Shown one piece after another: positions 1 through 10,200 of a stretch of DNA of 64,000 nucleotides. A program made the position numbers and the translations under genes. The notes beneath the pieces were generated by a model, which worked only from the letters and a program-made list of their open reading frames with translations, made no database searches and was not told the DNA's origin. Source of the DNA: Ulota crispa (taxonomy: Eukaryota > Streptophyta > Bryopsida > Orthotrichales > Orthotrichaceae); the NCBI GenBank assembly GCA_963920765.1, contig OY987248.1, positions 19,502,539 through 19,566,538 on the forward strand. Direction: 5' to 3'. Numbering within the stretch: position 1 is the stretch's first letter; the number at the start of each line of letters is the position of its first letter.

Positions 1-682
1 GTGACTTAAGAAAAATAATATGAAGTGAAAAAAACTCAAAATTTAAACCAATCAAAATGTCATAGCCTATGTCATAGCAAAAATAGGGTATCAAAATCAA
101 ATATAAATTTAAGCCCAACAGAAATGTTTAACAAAAAAACAATGGGGAGTGAAGTAAATATCAAAATTTTGTGTAAACAAAGGTGCCCTAACTAGGGTCC
201 AAATAAAAAACACATGATGCGAAAAAAATTTAAAATCGAACACCAATCCGAGCACCAACCAAAATGATTTAACAAAAAAAATAGGGTGTAAAAAAATAAA
301 AATAAATTCTCACAATATTAAATTTCAACCATCAAATAACTATAAACTTTTTTTGTACATCTTACTCAAAACTTTTTGCTGTCTTTGCTTAACAATTTGT
401 TTCTTTTCCTTATAAAAAGAATAGCATGAGAAAAAAATAGAATCTCCCAAGTCATACAAGTAATTATAGATTGCCATAATATATGTCAATTTGCCATGTT
501 ATATAATTATATAGGCCTCTTTTATCTTTGCATGAGAGGTAAATAGCCCATTAAAATACATCTCATTGCCACACGGGGATACCTAACATACAAAAAATGA
601 TCCACCCGAGCAAAATCCCCAACAAGATCTAACGGCTATATGTGTTATAAAATATTTTTTTCTTTTAAAACTTGGTACTTGT
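1..682. other. AT-rich intergenic DNA, no gene seen
   Basis: A and T dominate, with many short A and T runs. I see no exon-like codon use, splice-flanked open frame or RNA gene. The 61-codon frame on the minus strand at 583-768 runs into the neighbouring transposon end and has no coding character. Confidence 0.6.
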
Positions 683-1422
683 GGGTGATTGCAAGAAACA
701 CTTGCACTATTTTCTGTCCCCTTCACCTTGTGTAGGAGATTTTTGGCTTCTATCTTTTTGCGTACCAAGTCATTTTGACTTGGAATTTCAAAGTACCCGT
801 AATGTTCACGTCAAATTTATAGACATTTTGTAATTTTTTTGTTTTTTAAAATTATTTTACTATTTTTAAACAGCCCTTGAATATATATCTATCCTTGCCT
901 ATTTTGGGGGTTTTTAGTACTATTTTGGATGCAAAGATGCAAATCTTGTGCCACAAATTAGGGAAGTTGTTTATCGTAAAGCATTACATGGATATATAGA
1001 AGGGTTTCACAAAATTATAAATTTCATACCATGCACATTGTCTCAAAATAGGCATCCATTTTCTATGCATTGGTGAAAAAAAAAAATTCCTCCAAAAACC
1101 ACTAGCATCAAGTGAAGCTACTCAAAGAGATAAAAAATGGCCATTTTTTGTTTTGTTTTTTTGAATTTTTTTACTATTTTCTAAAAAGCAAAAAGGAAAT
1201 TGTCTTTTTATTGGTAACTTATGTCCCTCTATTTTTGTGCATAACTTTTAGAATAGATTTTTCTAGATTTGAATTTTCACATGCTATTTTAAATGCTTTA
1301 CAAATTGTCTATATTTTATTTTATTTAAAAAAAAATTATTTCAAAAGCTCATAATATTATCTAGTACTACCAATTTTAAGGGTGTTTGAGACAAAATTGT
1401 GAGGTGTTTCTTGCAACTACCC
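683..1422. mobile_element. Non-autonomous TIR DNA transposon, copy 1
   Basis: The left end reads GGGTGATTGCAAGAAACAC. The right end, reverse-complemented, reads GGGTAGTTGCAAGAAACAC. The same roughly 720-740 bp sequence recurs in the same orientation at 43735-44451 with the same kind of ends, so both edges are fixed by comparison. No transposase is visible. The 80-codon frame at 1112-1354 lies inside and is not conserved as a protein in the other copy. I could not find a clean target-site duplication, so the superfamily is open. Confidence 0.75.
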
Positions 1423-1474
1423 ATCTGTTTTGATCTGTTTGGTGCAATGAATGCTTTACTGTCATTTTTTTGTC

Positions 1475-2071
1475 ATGGCAAGGAACAGGCTTACTGTTAG
1501 TTTTGTTAATCCGGGGTTCAAGACTAAATTGTTGTGGTTAGAGAAGCACTCTAAGCTCAAGAGAAAGCTATTCACTTGGCTTATAAAGAGATATGAGCAT
1601 CTTGCCAGAGGTGGAAATGGCAACCTCTTGGCTTGTAGTTACGATCAATATGCAGGACTTGTGCCACTTATTGCACTGTTTGAGTTATCTATAGGATTTG
1701 AGATTCTTTTGGCCAAAGAGAAGATGCAAGCATTGGTGACTTGTGCAGAGGCACTTGTGCCGAGTGCAAAGCTTTTGTGCTCGCAGTTTGGGATCATAGT
1801 TGAGGAGGTTCTTCCTCAGGATGTCCCAAATGTGGTGGCTGGTCAAGCATTGGTGGCTAGTCAATATGAACTAGCAGTAATGGTTTTTGAAGAAGTTGCA
1901 ACGGTGGTGGCTTCTAAGGAAGTTGTAGCAGTGGTGGCTTCTAAAGAAATTGTAGCGGTGGTGGCTCCTCAAGAAGTTGCAGCAATGGTGGCTGCTCAAG
2001 GTGGTCTAGCAGTGGCTCCAGTCAATGAAGATATGCCAGTAATTTTTCTCTTGTTCCATGATTTTAGATAA
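1475..2071 (+). CDS. Unnamed protein with C-terminal 9-residue repeats (family member 1)
   Basis: I do not recognise this 198-residue protein. I start it at the ATG of MARNRLTV because the related frame at 3917-4537 begins at the matching ATG (MVRNRLTV). The two share an N-terminal region of about 125 residues: a basic start, F(T)W(L/I)(I/V)KRYE(H/Y)L, a YDQ(Y/F) motif, a hydrophobic stretch around LVPLIALFEL, and a (V)(T/S)CAEALV segment. Many base differences are synonymous, which suggests the protein was maintained in the past. The C-terminus is built of V-V-A-x-x-E-V-V-A repeats. It could be a single-exon gene, one exon of a larger gene, or cargo of a repeat. No signal peptide is obvious. 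Confidence 0.45.
   Translation: MARNRLTVSFVNPGFKTKLLWLEKHSKLKRKLFTWLIKRYEHLARGGNGNLLACSYDQYAGLVPLIALFELSIGFEILLAKEKMQALVTCAEALVPSAKLLCSQFGIIVEEVLPQDVPNVVAGQALVASQYELAVMVFEEVATVVASKEVVAVVASKEIVAVVAPQEVAAMVAAQGGLAVAPVNEDMPVIFLLFHDFR
1904..2011 (+). repeat. 27-bp coding tandem repeat (4 units)
   Basis: Four 27-bp units begin at 1904, 1931, 1958 and 1985. Each keeps the frame and encodes nine residues on the pattern VVAxxEVVA; the last unit is the most diverged. A shorter related unit lies just upstream at 1880-1903. The paralogous frame has a more decayed version of the same pattern. Confidence 0.8.
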
Positions 2072-2539
2072 TACAAGTTAGTTTTCTTTCTTGTGAACGC
2101 CAATTTTTCTTGAAAGTGCTTATTTAAGTAAGGTTATTAATCTTCCATTTTACAAATATGAATTAGTTTTAACAAGTCTAATAGTTTGGACATAGAAATT
2201 GAAGACAAATTTTGGAAAATTGCGACTATTTCATAAACTACTATTGACTATTGTCAAGGATGTGGAGGCTTTTGCGGCATTTCTCAAATGATGGAGAAAG
2301 TAGGGAATAGATGTACAAAAGCTACATAAACCATACAATAGATCGTAATGCAGATGGTCATGATTAGATCAAGAGAACTTAGCTTGGGCTTATATGTGCT
2401 CTCTTCCTATTGAACAATTTCATTGCGTTCTTGCTGCAGATTGTGCACTTGTGCTGGCTGTCTCTACGCATTGTTGTTTCTTGTGCTATTACGTTTGTTT
2501 GCGTTTTTTTGTTATTGTTTTTGTCTTTCTAGTTTGCTA

Positions 2540-3285
2540 GATTCCAATGGTTATTTTCTTGTTCGGTTCTTTTGCATTTAAATTTGCTGTTTGGCCATAA
2601 CTTTTGATTGGAAATGACTATTAAGCCGTTTGTGTCTATATGAATATCCTGCCTTTCAAATATTGTTCTCTTTTGCTGCTGCGTCAGTTTAGAATAATCT
2701 CACTCAGCTTGTAACCTTGTTTTTATACGCATCTGCTTCACCAATGTTGTGTTTTTGCAGAGCAAACTGATGATAGATGAATAATATTGAATGACAAGGT
2801 GGATTATTGAAGATATCTCTATTTCAATAGATTTTATTAGATGTTAAATGTACCACTATTAATAGTCAAGAAATGACCAATTTGTATCCATTTACTGGTA
2901 TGCAACGATGAAGAGTGGTTTGTATACTATTTTAATTGTTTTTCTACCCATTGTTCTTAAAAATTACGGTTCGTGACTAGAAGGTTGCCCCTTGGTACGC
3001 TATTGTTGAATTTGGTCGTTCAACTTAGAGTGCATATTTGAGATTTGTTGCACATTTGACATAAAATTTGCTGATTCAATTGTCAATGGGTATTAGTCTT
3101 GGCTTGTAACTGTTATATCGTGAAGTCACAAGAGCTATGAGGCTCTGATCTTTGATCATTCTACCCTACTTGTAGTTGTTGTTCACTTTAATGTCTGCGA
3201 GAAAGTGTTTTCTAATGCAAAGTCTAGTGTCTTTAACTTTATTTTCTTTAAAGAGCACATGTGGAACTTTTTAATCTATTTGCTA
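2540..3285 (+). pseudogene. Decayed duplicate of the kanadaptin 3' end
   Basis: This stretch aligns with 13480-14215, that is the last intron, last exon and downstream flank of the kanadaptin gene, in the same orientation. The exon equivalent (2761-2810) follows a TTTTTGCAG acceptor and is 50 bp long, exactly like the true last exon at 13695-13744. It carries a premature TGA at 2778 and several replacements, yet still ends LNDKVDY-stop against LNDKLGY-stop in the gene. No other kanadaptin exon is present nearby, so the copy cannot make the protein. Confidence 0.8.
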
Positions 3286-3344
3286 TAGTAGAAATTTTTT
3301 CTAAGTTAATATGGATGGGATTTTAAGAAGTAGATTAAAATAAG

Positions 3345-3505
3345 TGAGTTATTAGTTAATTTTGTGGTAGTGTAAATGTAATGACCTGATGTTAGTGCCA
3401 GGATAGCACCAAAGAGCTTAACTTCTTTTGAATTAATTGCTTTGATTTATAACTGATAGAAGGGCTTGACATTTAGATTTGTGCTATACATTAGTTTAGA
3501 AAAGA
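3345..3505 (+). repeat. Dispersed repeat shared with 40600-40750
   Basis: The run from GAGTTATTAGTTA through CATTAGTTTAGA matches the sequence just upstream of the orphan exon at 40752, in the same orientation. I see no terminal repeats that would define an element. Confidence 0.6.
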
Positions 3506-3916
3506 TATCAACTTATAGGATTTTAGGTGGATATTAGCTTGCAAGTGTTCTACTATATCAGGAATTTTTTTTGGCTAATTACTTTATTCCATACTTGAAG
3601 TAACTTTTTTTAAATTTTGGAATGGATTTTAAGTACAGTTTAAAATTATAAGTGCTTATTTCTCATTTCAATTTGGGTCTTTTTCTCTCGCACCTAGGTC
3701 TTGGCCATGCACAGTGTACTCTAGAGTTTGTTTTCCTGCCTCTTTTGTGGCACACTTCTTTTTTAATTGCGTTCTTTGTGTTGTTGGCTTCTGTATTTGA
3801 TTAGCCTTTTAGAATTGCTATGCATTGCTCGTCAATATGTTTGTTGTTGCTCGTTGTTACCGTTCCGGTCTGCTCTTATTCATTTGGAAGGTCTATTTGA
3901 TTTTCTTTGTTCTAAA

Positions 3917-4537
3917 ATGGTTAGAAATAGGCTCACTGTCAATTTTTATATCCTAGGGTTGAAGACAAAATTGTCTTGGTCTGGAGATCATTCAAAGCTG
4001 GAGAAGAAGATCTTTACTTGGATTGTGAAACGTTATGAGTACCTTTCTTGTGGTGGTAATGATGGTGATTTCACATTGCGTGGTTACGATCAATTTTTTG
4101 CTTTGGTTCTACTCATTGCTCTGATACTGTTACATATAAAATTTGAGAGTATATCATCCAAGGAGAAACAACAATCTCAGGTGTCTTGTGCTGAAGCTTT
4201 AGTACTTAGCGCCACATTACTTTGCTTGCAGCTTGACATTACCATTGACAAAGCTCTTTCTCACTATGTGCCACCAATGATTGCTGATGAAGTGATGGAG
4301 GTTGGCCAAAGTTATATAGCGTTTTTGGCTAATGATGTAACTCCGATGGTCATGGCTGACAAAATTGTGGCTGCGGTGGTGCCATCTGTAGAAGTTGTAG
4401 CAATGTTAGACACTGGAGATGTTGCCGAAGTTGTAACCTTTGAAGAGGTGGCGGTAGCCGCTCAGGATAATGCACTGATACTAGTTTCTGAACATGTATC
4501 AGCGGCGGCGGCTCTGCAAGACAATTCGTCTGCTTAA
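3917..4537 (+). CDS. Unnamed protein, paralogue of the 1475-2071 ORF (family member 2)
   Basis: This 206-residue frame starts at the ATG of MVRNRLTV, the position conserved in both copies. The open frame continues upstream, but that part has no counterpart in member 1. Shared landmarks are KTKL, the HSKL-(K/E)(R/K)K segment, F-T-W-(L/I)-(I/V)-KRYE, YDQ(Y/F), a strongly hydrophobic stretch (LVLLIALILLHIKF) and SCAEALV. The C-terminal VVA/EVV repeats are more degenerate than in member 1. Similarity to member 1 resumes just after the stop (GCTCCAGTCA), so the original frame may have been longer, or an intron may begin near 4568 (AAAG|GTATGC). Function unknown; I name no domain. Confidence 0.45.
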   Translation: MVRNRLTVNFYILGLKTKLSWSGDHSKLEKKIFTWIVKRYEYLSCGGNDGDFTLRGYDQFFALVLLIALILLHIKFESISSKEKQQSQVSCAEALVLSATLLCLQLDITIDKALSHYVPPMIADEVMEVGQSYIAFLANDVTPMVMADKIVAAVVPSVEVVAMLDTGDVAEVVTFEEVAVAAQDNALILVSEHVSAAAALQDNSSA

Positions 4538-6692
4538 ACTTATATAATGTCGGCTCCAGTCATTAAAGGTATGCTTCTAACTAACTTATCATCTAATTTC
4601 AGAATTTATTATACTAATTGATGGCTTCTACTCTTGAACACGCTTAGTTATTAATGTTTTATATCTTTTGTTTTGTAGGTATAGACAAGTTTTTAGCGAG
4701 CCTAACATTTTAGACAGAGAGTTCAAAAATAGATCTTATAAAATTACAAATGTATCATCAAATACTCGTGAATGTTTAGAAGGATGTCTAAGCTCTCGCG
4801 GCGCTTTGTAAATGATGTAGAAAGAAAAACAGCACATTTACTTATATTGTAGAATTGCTGTTTGCAATCTATGATGGTGAGTACGTATTGATTTTTATTC
4901 TTTTCTGGTACAATAGCCGTTGAGCTTATCATACGTATGTTAAATAGTCAAGTGTTGGTATCGTACTATATTCATTTGTTAGTTACCAAATAATATTTCA
5001 ATACTTTTAATGTTAATCATTTTTTATGATTTTTTTTATAAATTGTCATACCTATGGATTTTAAATAAATCACATGAGACAAATTATGATTTTTCTAGTA
5101 GCTTTTGTGTTTTGTTTTTTGATGAGAGAGCACTTAGAATACAAAAAAGTTGCTATGTGAGAGAGAGAAAGAGATCTAAAGAAAAATAACAAGCACCGTT
5201 GAGGCGCGTTGTTGGTTGAATATAATGTTGTCATGATGTAGATGCCTCCATCATGTACATAAACACTATTTATCTATGTTTGTGTTTATTTCTGTAAATC
5301 AACAATCGAAGCAAAAAAAATGGTCGTGGTGAGAATCATAGTTTGTTGGCAACGCAGCAGCCATGTATTCCAAGACGCTGCACCGTCTTATTATATGCAC
5401 AACTTATGATGTATGTAGCGGGTTGGCTAAGCCAATTTTCTGCCTTGCTAGCGTGCCAAATCATGGGCCATTATCAACGCTTGACGAATCCAATTAGATT
5501 CAAATCCGAATCGACGGGCAGCCAAAGACAACTACTTTTTCAGCCAACCAAGTCCACAATTTGGCGACTGAAGATAAGCATTTGATGCTATTGTATGCTT
5601 GTGAGGACAAATGGTCACTTTATAATGGTGTTTATCTTATATTTATTCATTTTTGTTTTAACTTCAATCGATTTTGACACATCAATTTTAATCATTTTTT
5701 AATTTTTTTTGCTTAGTAGTTGTTGCTAGATTGTTGGATAACTTGGATCCATTCAGTTGCTGCCGATCAAAGTATTTTTTTTTTCGTTTTTAATTATTTT
5801 ATTTCTTTTTTTCTTTGAGTAAAATCGTTAATCCCTGAGCACCCATGCCAATTTCACCAATATCAGGATATTTGGAGACTGACAACTTTGGTGCATTGTA
5901 TCTCAGTCAATCAAATGATTCACAAAAAGTGACCATTGAAAATAGTAAAACACCTATTTACAAGAAAGCTTGTAAATTTTGGGAACAATTGATTGTGTAA
6001 GATAGAAAATTATAACGTTTAATCAAGCAACATGTAATGACAAAATCTCATTTTTTGGTAGATAGTTGCTATTTGATGATTTTTACAAAATTCTATAAGC
6101 CCATGATTCATCTTAAATTTTGTGAGCAACAAGATTAGATGTGAATGCACATACTTGTAAATCATTGAAGATTGCACTTCTTTTTATGTCTAATTTTAGG
6201 GCTTCAAGTCTCTATTGCACAGAAAACAATGACCGGCACAGTCAGTGATGGTTGTCATAATAAAGGTTTAGAACATGCTTGAACCCTTGCCAATAATTTT
6301 TTTGCTACCACAAAGCTTACACAAGGAAGCTTGCAAGGATAATTGACCGGTTGTAGCTTGTAAAATGCTGCTTGCTACCACCCACCGTATGCTTGCTACC
6401 ACTTCCTATATGGTGTTTCACCTAATTAAATATCTTAAAATACTTATACAACATTTGGCTTTCCTTGCCATTACTCCATTGACATGGACAACATGAATGC
6501 TTTCATAATTACAATTTATAAAAAGATCAAAAAGTTAAATCCAGTCCCTCAAAACAAGGCTTTTACATCCAAGGAGGCCATATATGGGGCGCTAGGGCGC
6601 TCAGGGATTAAGTATTCTTCTTTAAATTTCATAACCTAAATAGTTGGGATCTAGCATTTTGGTGGGACTTACAAAGATGAGACGTGGGACAT
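4538..6692. other. Intergenic DNA, no supported gene
   Basis: AT-rich sequence with scattered stops in all frames. A short GA-rich run lies at about 5158-5175. The 80-codon frame at 5343-5585 has no splice context, no paralogue in the window and no codon bias that I can see, so I do not call it. Confidence 0.55.
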
Positions 6693-6911
6693 AAGGTAGA
6701 CACACCCAATCTGAAGCATGATCCTAATATGATGTATATGTACAAATTTAGTACTCTTCAGATCTAAAATCTATGTAATTCATAAATAACTTATTCTCTA
6801 TGCCACAATAAATAAGCTATCTATATATTACGTAGATTAGATCTGAAGTGTACTAAATATGTACATATGCACCACATTAGGATCATGCTGCAGATTAGGT
6901 GTGTCTACCTT
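6693..6911. mobile_element. MITE with about 100-bp inverted arms, in the kanadaptin promoter region
   Basis: The left arm starts AAGGTAGACACACC and the right arm ends GTGTCTACCTT. The arms can be followed inward for about 100 bp each (for example CAGCATGATCCTAATGTG against AAGCATGATCCTAATATG). TA lies at both edges, which would fit a TA target duplication, but this is short. The element ends about 340 bp upstream of the kanadaptin ATG. Confidence 0.75.
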
Positions 6912-7252
6912 AGTGTGAAACGCCCCTTAAATCGGGGTAAAGCCGGAAGATGTGACATTAGAGAAGGTCTTATTAAAGAGGTTCGAACGGAGTGAGATTG
7001 GGGGAAGGGTTTAGGGTTTCTGTCAACAACGAAGACGATGAAGACGCTCTCGCAGCATGCCCGGCGATGGCGAGATTGCAGCGGTACTTTGAAATTTTTA
7101 CTTGGCTGCGCTCTGGCATGAGAGGATTTCAAACTTGTTGTTGAATCTCGAGAACTTTTCTTTTTTCGAAGCGGTAAGGTACGAAATTCTTCCACTACTG
7201 TGGTGGGAATATATTTTCCATGTCTGTGTGAGATTACTTGCTATTGTCCGCC

Positions 7253-10200
7253 ATGGAATCTCTGGCTCTGTCCTCGGGAAACGGCGATGACACAAAGAAG
7301 CAGACAGCTGCTCTAAGAAATGGCACGGAGTCGAAGAATAGCGACGGAGGGCATAAATCCGAGTCTGGAGCTTTTCAATTTGTCAAGAATTTAGGGATTA
7401 TGTCTTCACCTGTTATTTCTAGCGAAGTTGGAGCAGCTCCGCCGACTCTGCCGGTGTTTAAAGAGCCGAAAGCAATGAAACCTCCTCCATCGATGCCTCC
7501 TCCTTCAATGCTTCCTCCTTCAATGCCTCCTCCTTCAATGCTTCCTCCATCGATGCCTCCACCAAAGATTACGAAACTTAATTTGCCGGGACCAATGGGA
7601 CCGCCACCAACGCGGGTGAAACAAAGCAATGAAGAAGCGAAAGAGCCAGTGCAAATTGAAGGTACTTTTTCTTTCCTTTTGTGCACAATTCATTAGCAAA
7701 CCAGAACTTAGGGGCAGTCGATGTCCTTGATCATCATTAAGGAAGAGGATAATCTTTCAGTCACTTTTGAGCATATTAAGCAATATGCTATAGTTGAGCT
7801 CTCTTTGGGAGATTGCTATAGAGCTGTGGAGAGATCGATTCCAACTCTCTTGATATCAAATTTTAGGTGTTTTGTGTGAATTTCTTATGCAGTCATTCGA
7901 AGTAGGGAGATTGGAGATCTCTATTGAAGGAAAAGTAGTCAATTCTATTTTCATTCCATCGATTTTTAGCCAAGTCATGAGTACACCATTTGCTAATGAA
8001 GCGAATTGAAATGATGGAGCTGAGGTTTACATCTGCCACTCGAAAGAGGGCTTTGTAATGTGCTCACTCAAATGTGGCTCATGATTTTCTGGCTTAAATT
8101 CAAGTGCTTGTGATACCGACTTGAGAGCTGAGGTTTAGGGTTCCATGTGGTGTGTGCAGCAATCACAAAGAGCTCCTCAGACGTAGATGGAGAAGGTAAT
8201 GGTGCGGTGACGGCCGTGCAGGTGTCCAAGATCAAGGTGTCAGTGGATCCACCTCCTCTCGGTGTACCATATGTGAAACCTGCATGGAGCGCACTACCTG
8301 GCCACCCTTTCAAGCTTGAAGTTCTTAAGGAAGGCGTTATTCTGAGCAACTTTGACGTGTATGCGCTTCTTGCCTTTCAATCTAGAGCTTTATTAATGCA
8401 TTGGCTTTTTAGTAATACGTACTCTCCTGTCTTGCATGAACGTATGGCTGTGATGCTTGAAACGATTTCTATCTTCTGGAACTGTTGTTTGTACATACCT
8501 TCCTAAAGTAGCTTGATCTTCATCACCCTTCTTGTAAGACACTTTTCTGAAACCAAATAAGCTTGTGCTTGGTCAGATCGAGCAAAGGAGCTTACATGTT
8601 TGGGCGCAGCGATCGGAGCGACTTTGTGTTGGAACATCCCTCCGTATCTCGCTACCATGCAGGTATTGCTTTCTAGGGTGTATTGGGATTTGATTTACTT
8701 GATTCTGAATTCGTGGTCATGAAATTTTACTTTTGAGATCTGTGTACCTCGTAAGGTGGAAATGGCTAAGCTATCTACTCTCTTCTTTAAATCGTTTACA
8801 GAGGAGAAGGTTAAGGTATTGTTGATTGATGTTGTGTTGGATGTATAATCATTAGACAATGTTGTACATTTGTACTTCATGCGCTTTTGTTTTAGCTGCT
8901 GCTATCACATCAAGCTGGAACAATGGCTCATACACTTTGTTAGATCTCTTGAGAGGGGTTTCTGATCCTACACGTTTTACTTCTGGTTGGACAGTGCTGC
9001 AGTATAACGCCAAAGGGGAAGCCTTTATTTACGACCTTGGGAGTACGCATGGCACCTTTATTAACAAGCGTCAGGTTTGGCACTCCTGGTTTTGTTGTTT
9101 CATTGACACGCAAGGATGGCAAGCTTGAGTTTCATCTTGTTCACTGTGGATCTCTTCATTCACTTTGGTTATTTTTGATGATGCTCGCTATTCTCGAAGT
9201 TGAAGAAATTTTGTTGTGACTAAATCGTGATGATGGTCTATTCCGCAGGTGAAGGCGAAAGTTTATTCTCCAGTATATGTAGGCGCAGTTGTGCGCTTTG
9301 GCCTGTAAGACATCAATGCTTCAATACGGCAGTCTTTGAGTGGTGCATTTTGGTATCCTGTTACCTAGACTTCCTCTTTTCGTTGCTTTTATTTTGTTTC
9401 AGAGGACTTGAGAGACTGTAATGTTTAACCTTACATGTAGTAAGTTTTGCTCTGGGCCCTTTTGTTTGCAGCTCAACTCGTTTGTACGTGCTTCAAGGGC
9501 CAACCGAACTCATGCCTGAGGTAGATTTCCTTTTGTCTCTTTGTGAGCGATTGTGATTTTCTGTTTGCCCCAGATAGTCGTTAATGAGTTATTTCGCCAG
9601 GCATGATCTCAATCACCAAGTAGTCGGCCAAATTTATTTCCTAAGTAATCCTCAGGTCACTATTTTCTGTAGAATTCTTGGTGTATGTATACTCGTTCTC
9701 CAGCTTGTATGAAGAATGGTTTTTGTGGAAAGGGTGTTTCTATGCCTTTTTACTTGCCATAACTAATTGGTGTGTAATTATCCTTTAAGCCTGTGTGTTG
9801 TTTCTCATCGATTGAATACTTTTTATCATGTTTCCTTTTGCTATGTTGATTATGATTCCCTCTGATTTCTGAAGTGTTATGGAATGCCATACAGGAAGGG
9901 CCTTCATTCAAAGATCGATTAATATCAGGAGGGACAGCTGGAGATGCACGTATGCGGGAAATGTCACTGCAGCGAGCAAAAGCCGAGGCTGCAGCATTGC
10001 AGGGTGCCAGCTGGGGCATGCAAGAGGATGCTGAAGTTGAAGAAGAAGAGGTATACTTTCAGTTTCACTTGAAGAGTTATGCTGAACTGGCAGAAGATTG
10101 TATTAGATCAATTTTCTTTTTGTAGACCATGATTGAGAGTTTGACTTGAATATGCTATCTAAGAACACAAATAAAATAGAGATGAGTTGTTGCTATAATC

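Noticed and set aside
1112-1354. 80-codon frame
   Set aside because: Lies inside the TIR transposon and is not conserved in the second copy.
5343-5585. 80-codon frame
   Set aside because: No splice context, no paralogue, no codon bias visible.
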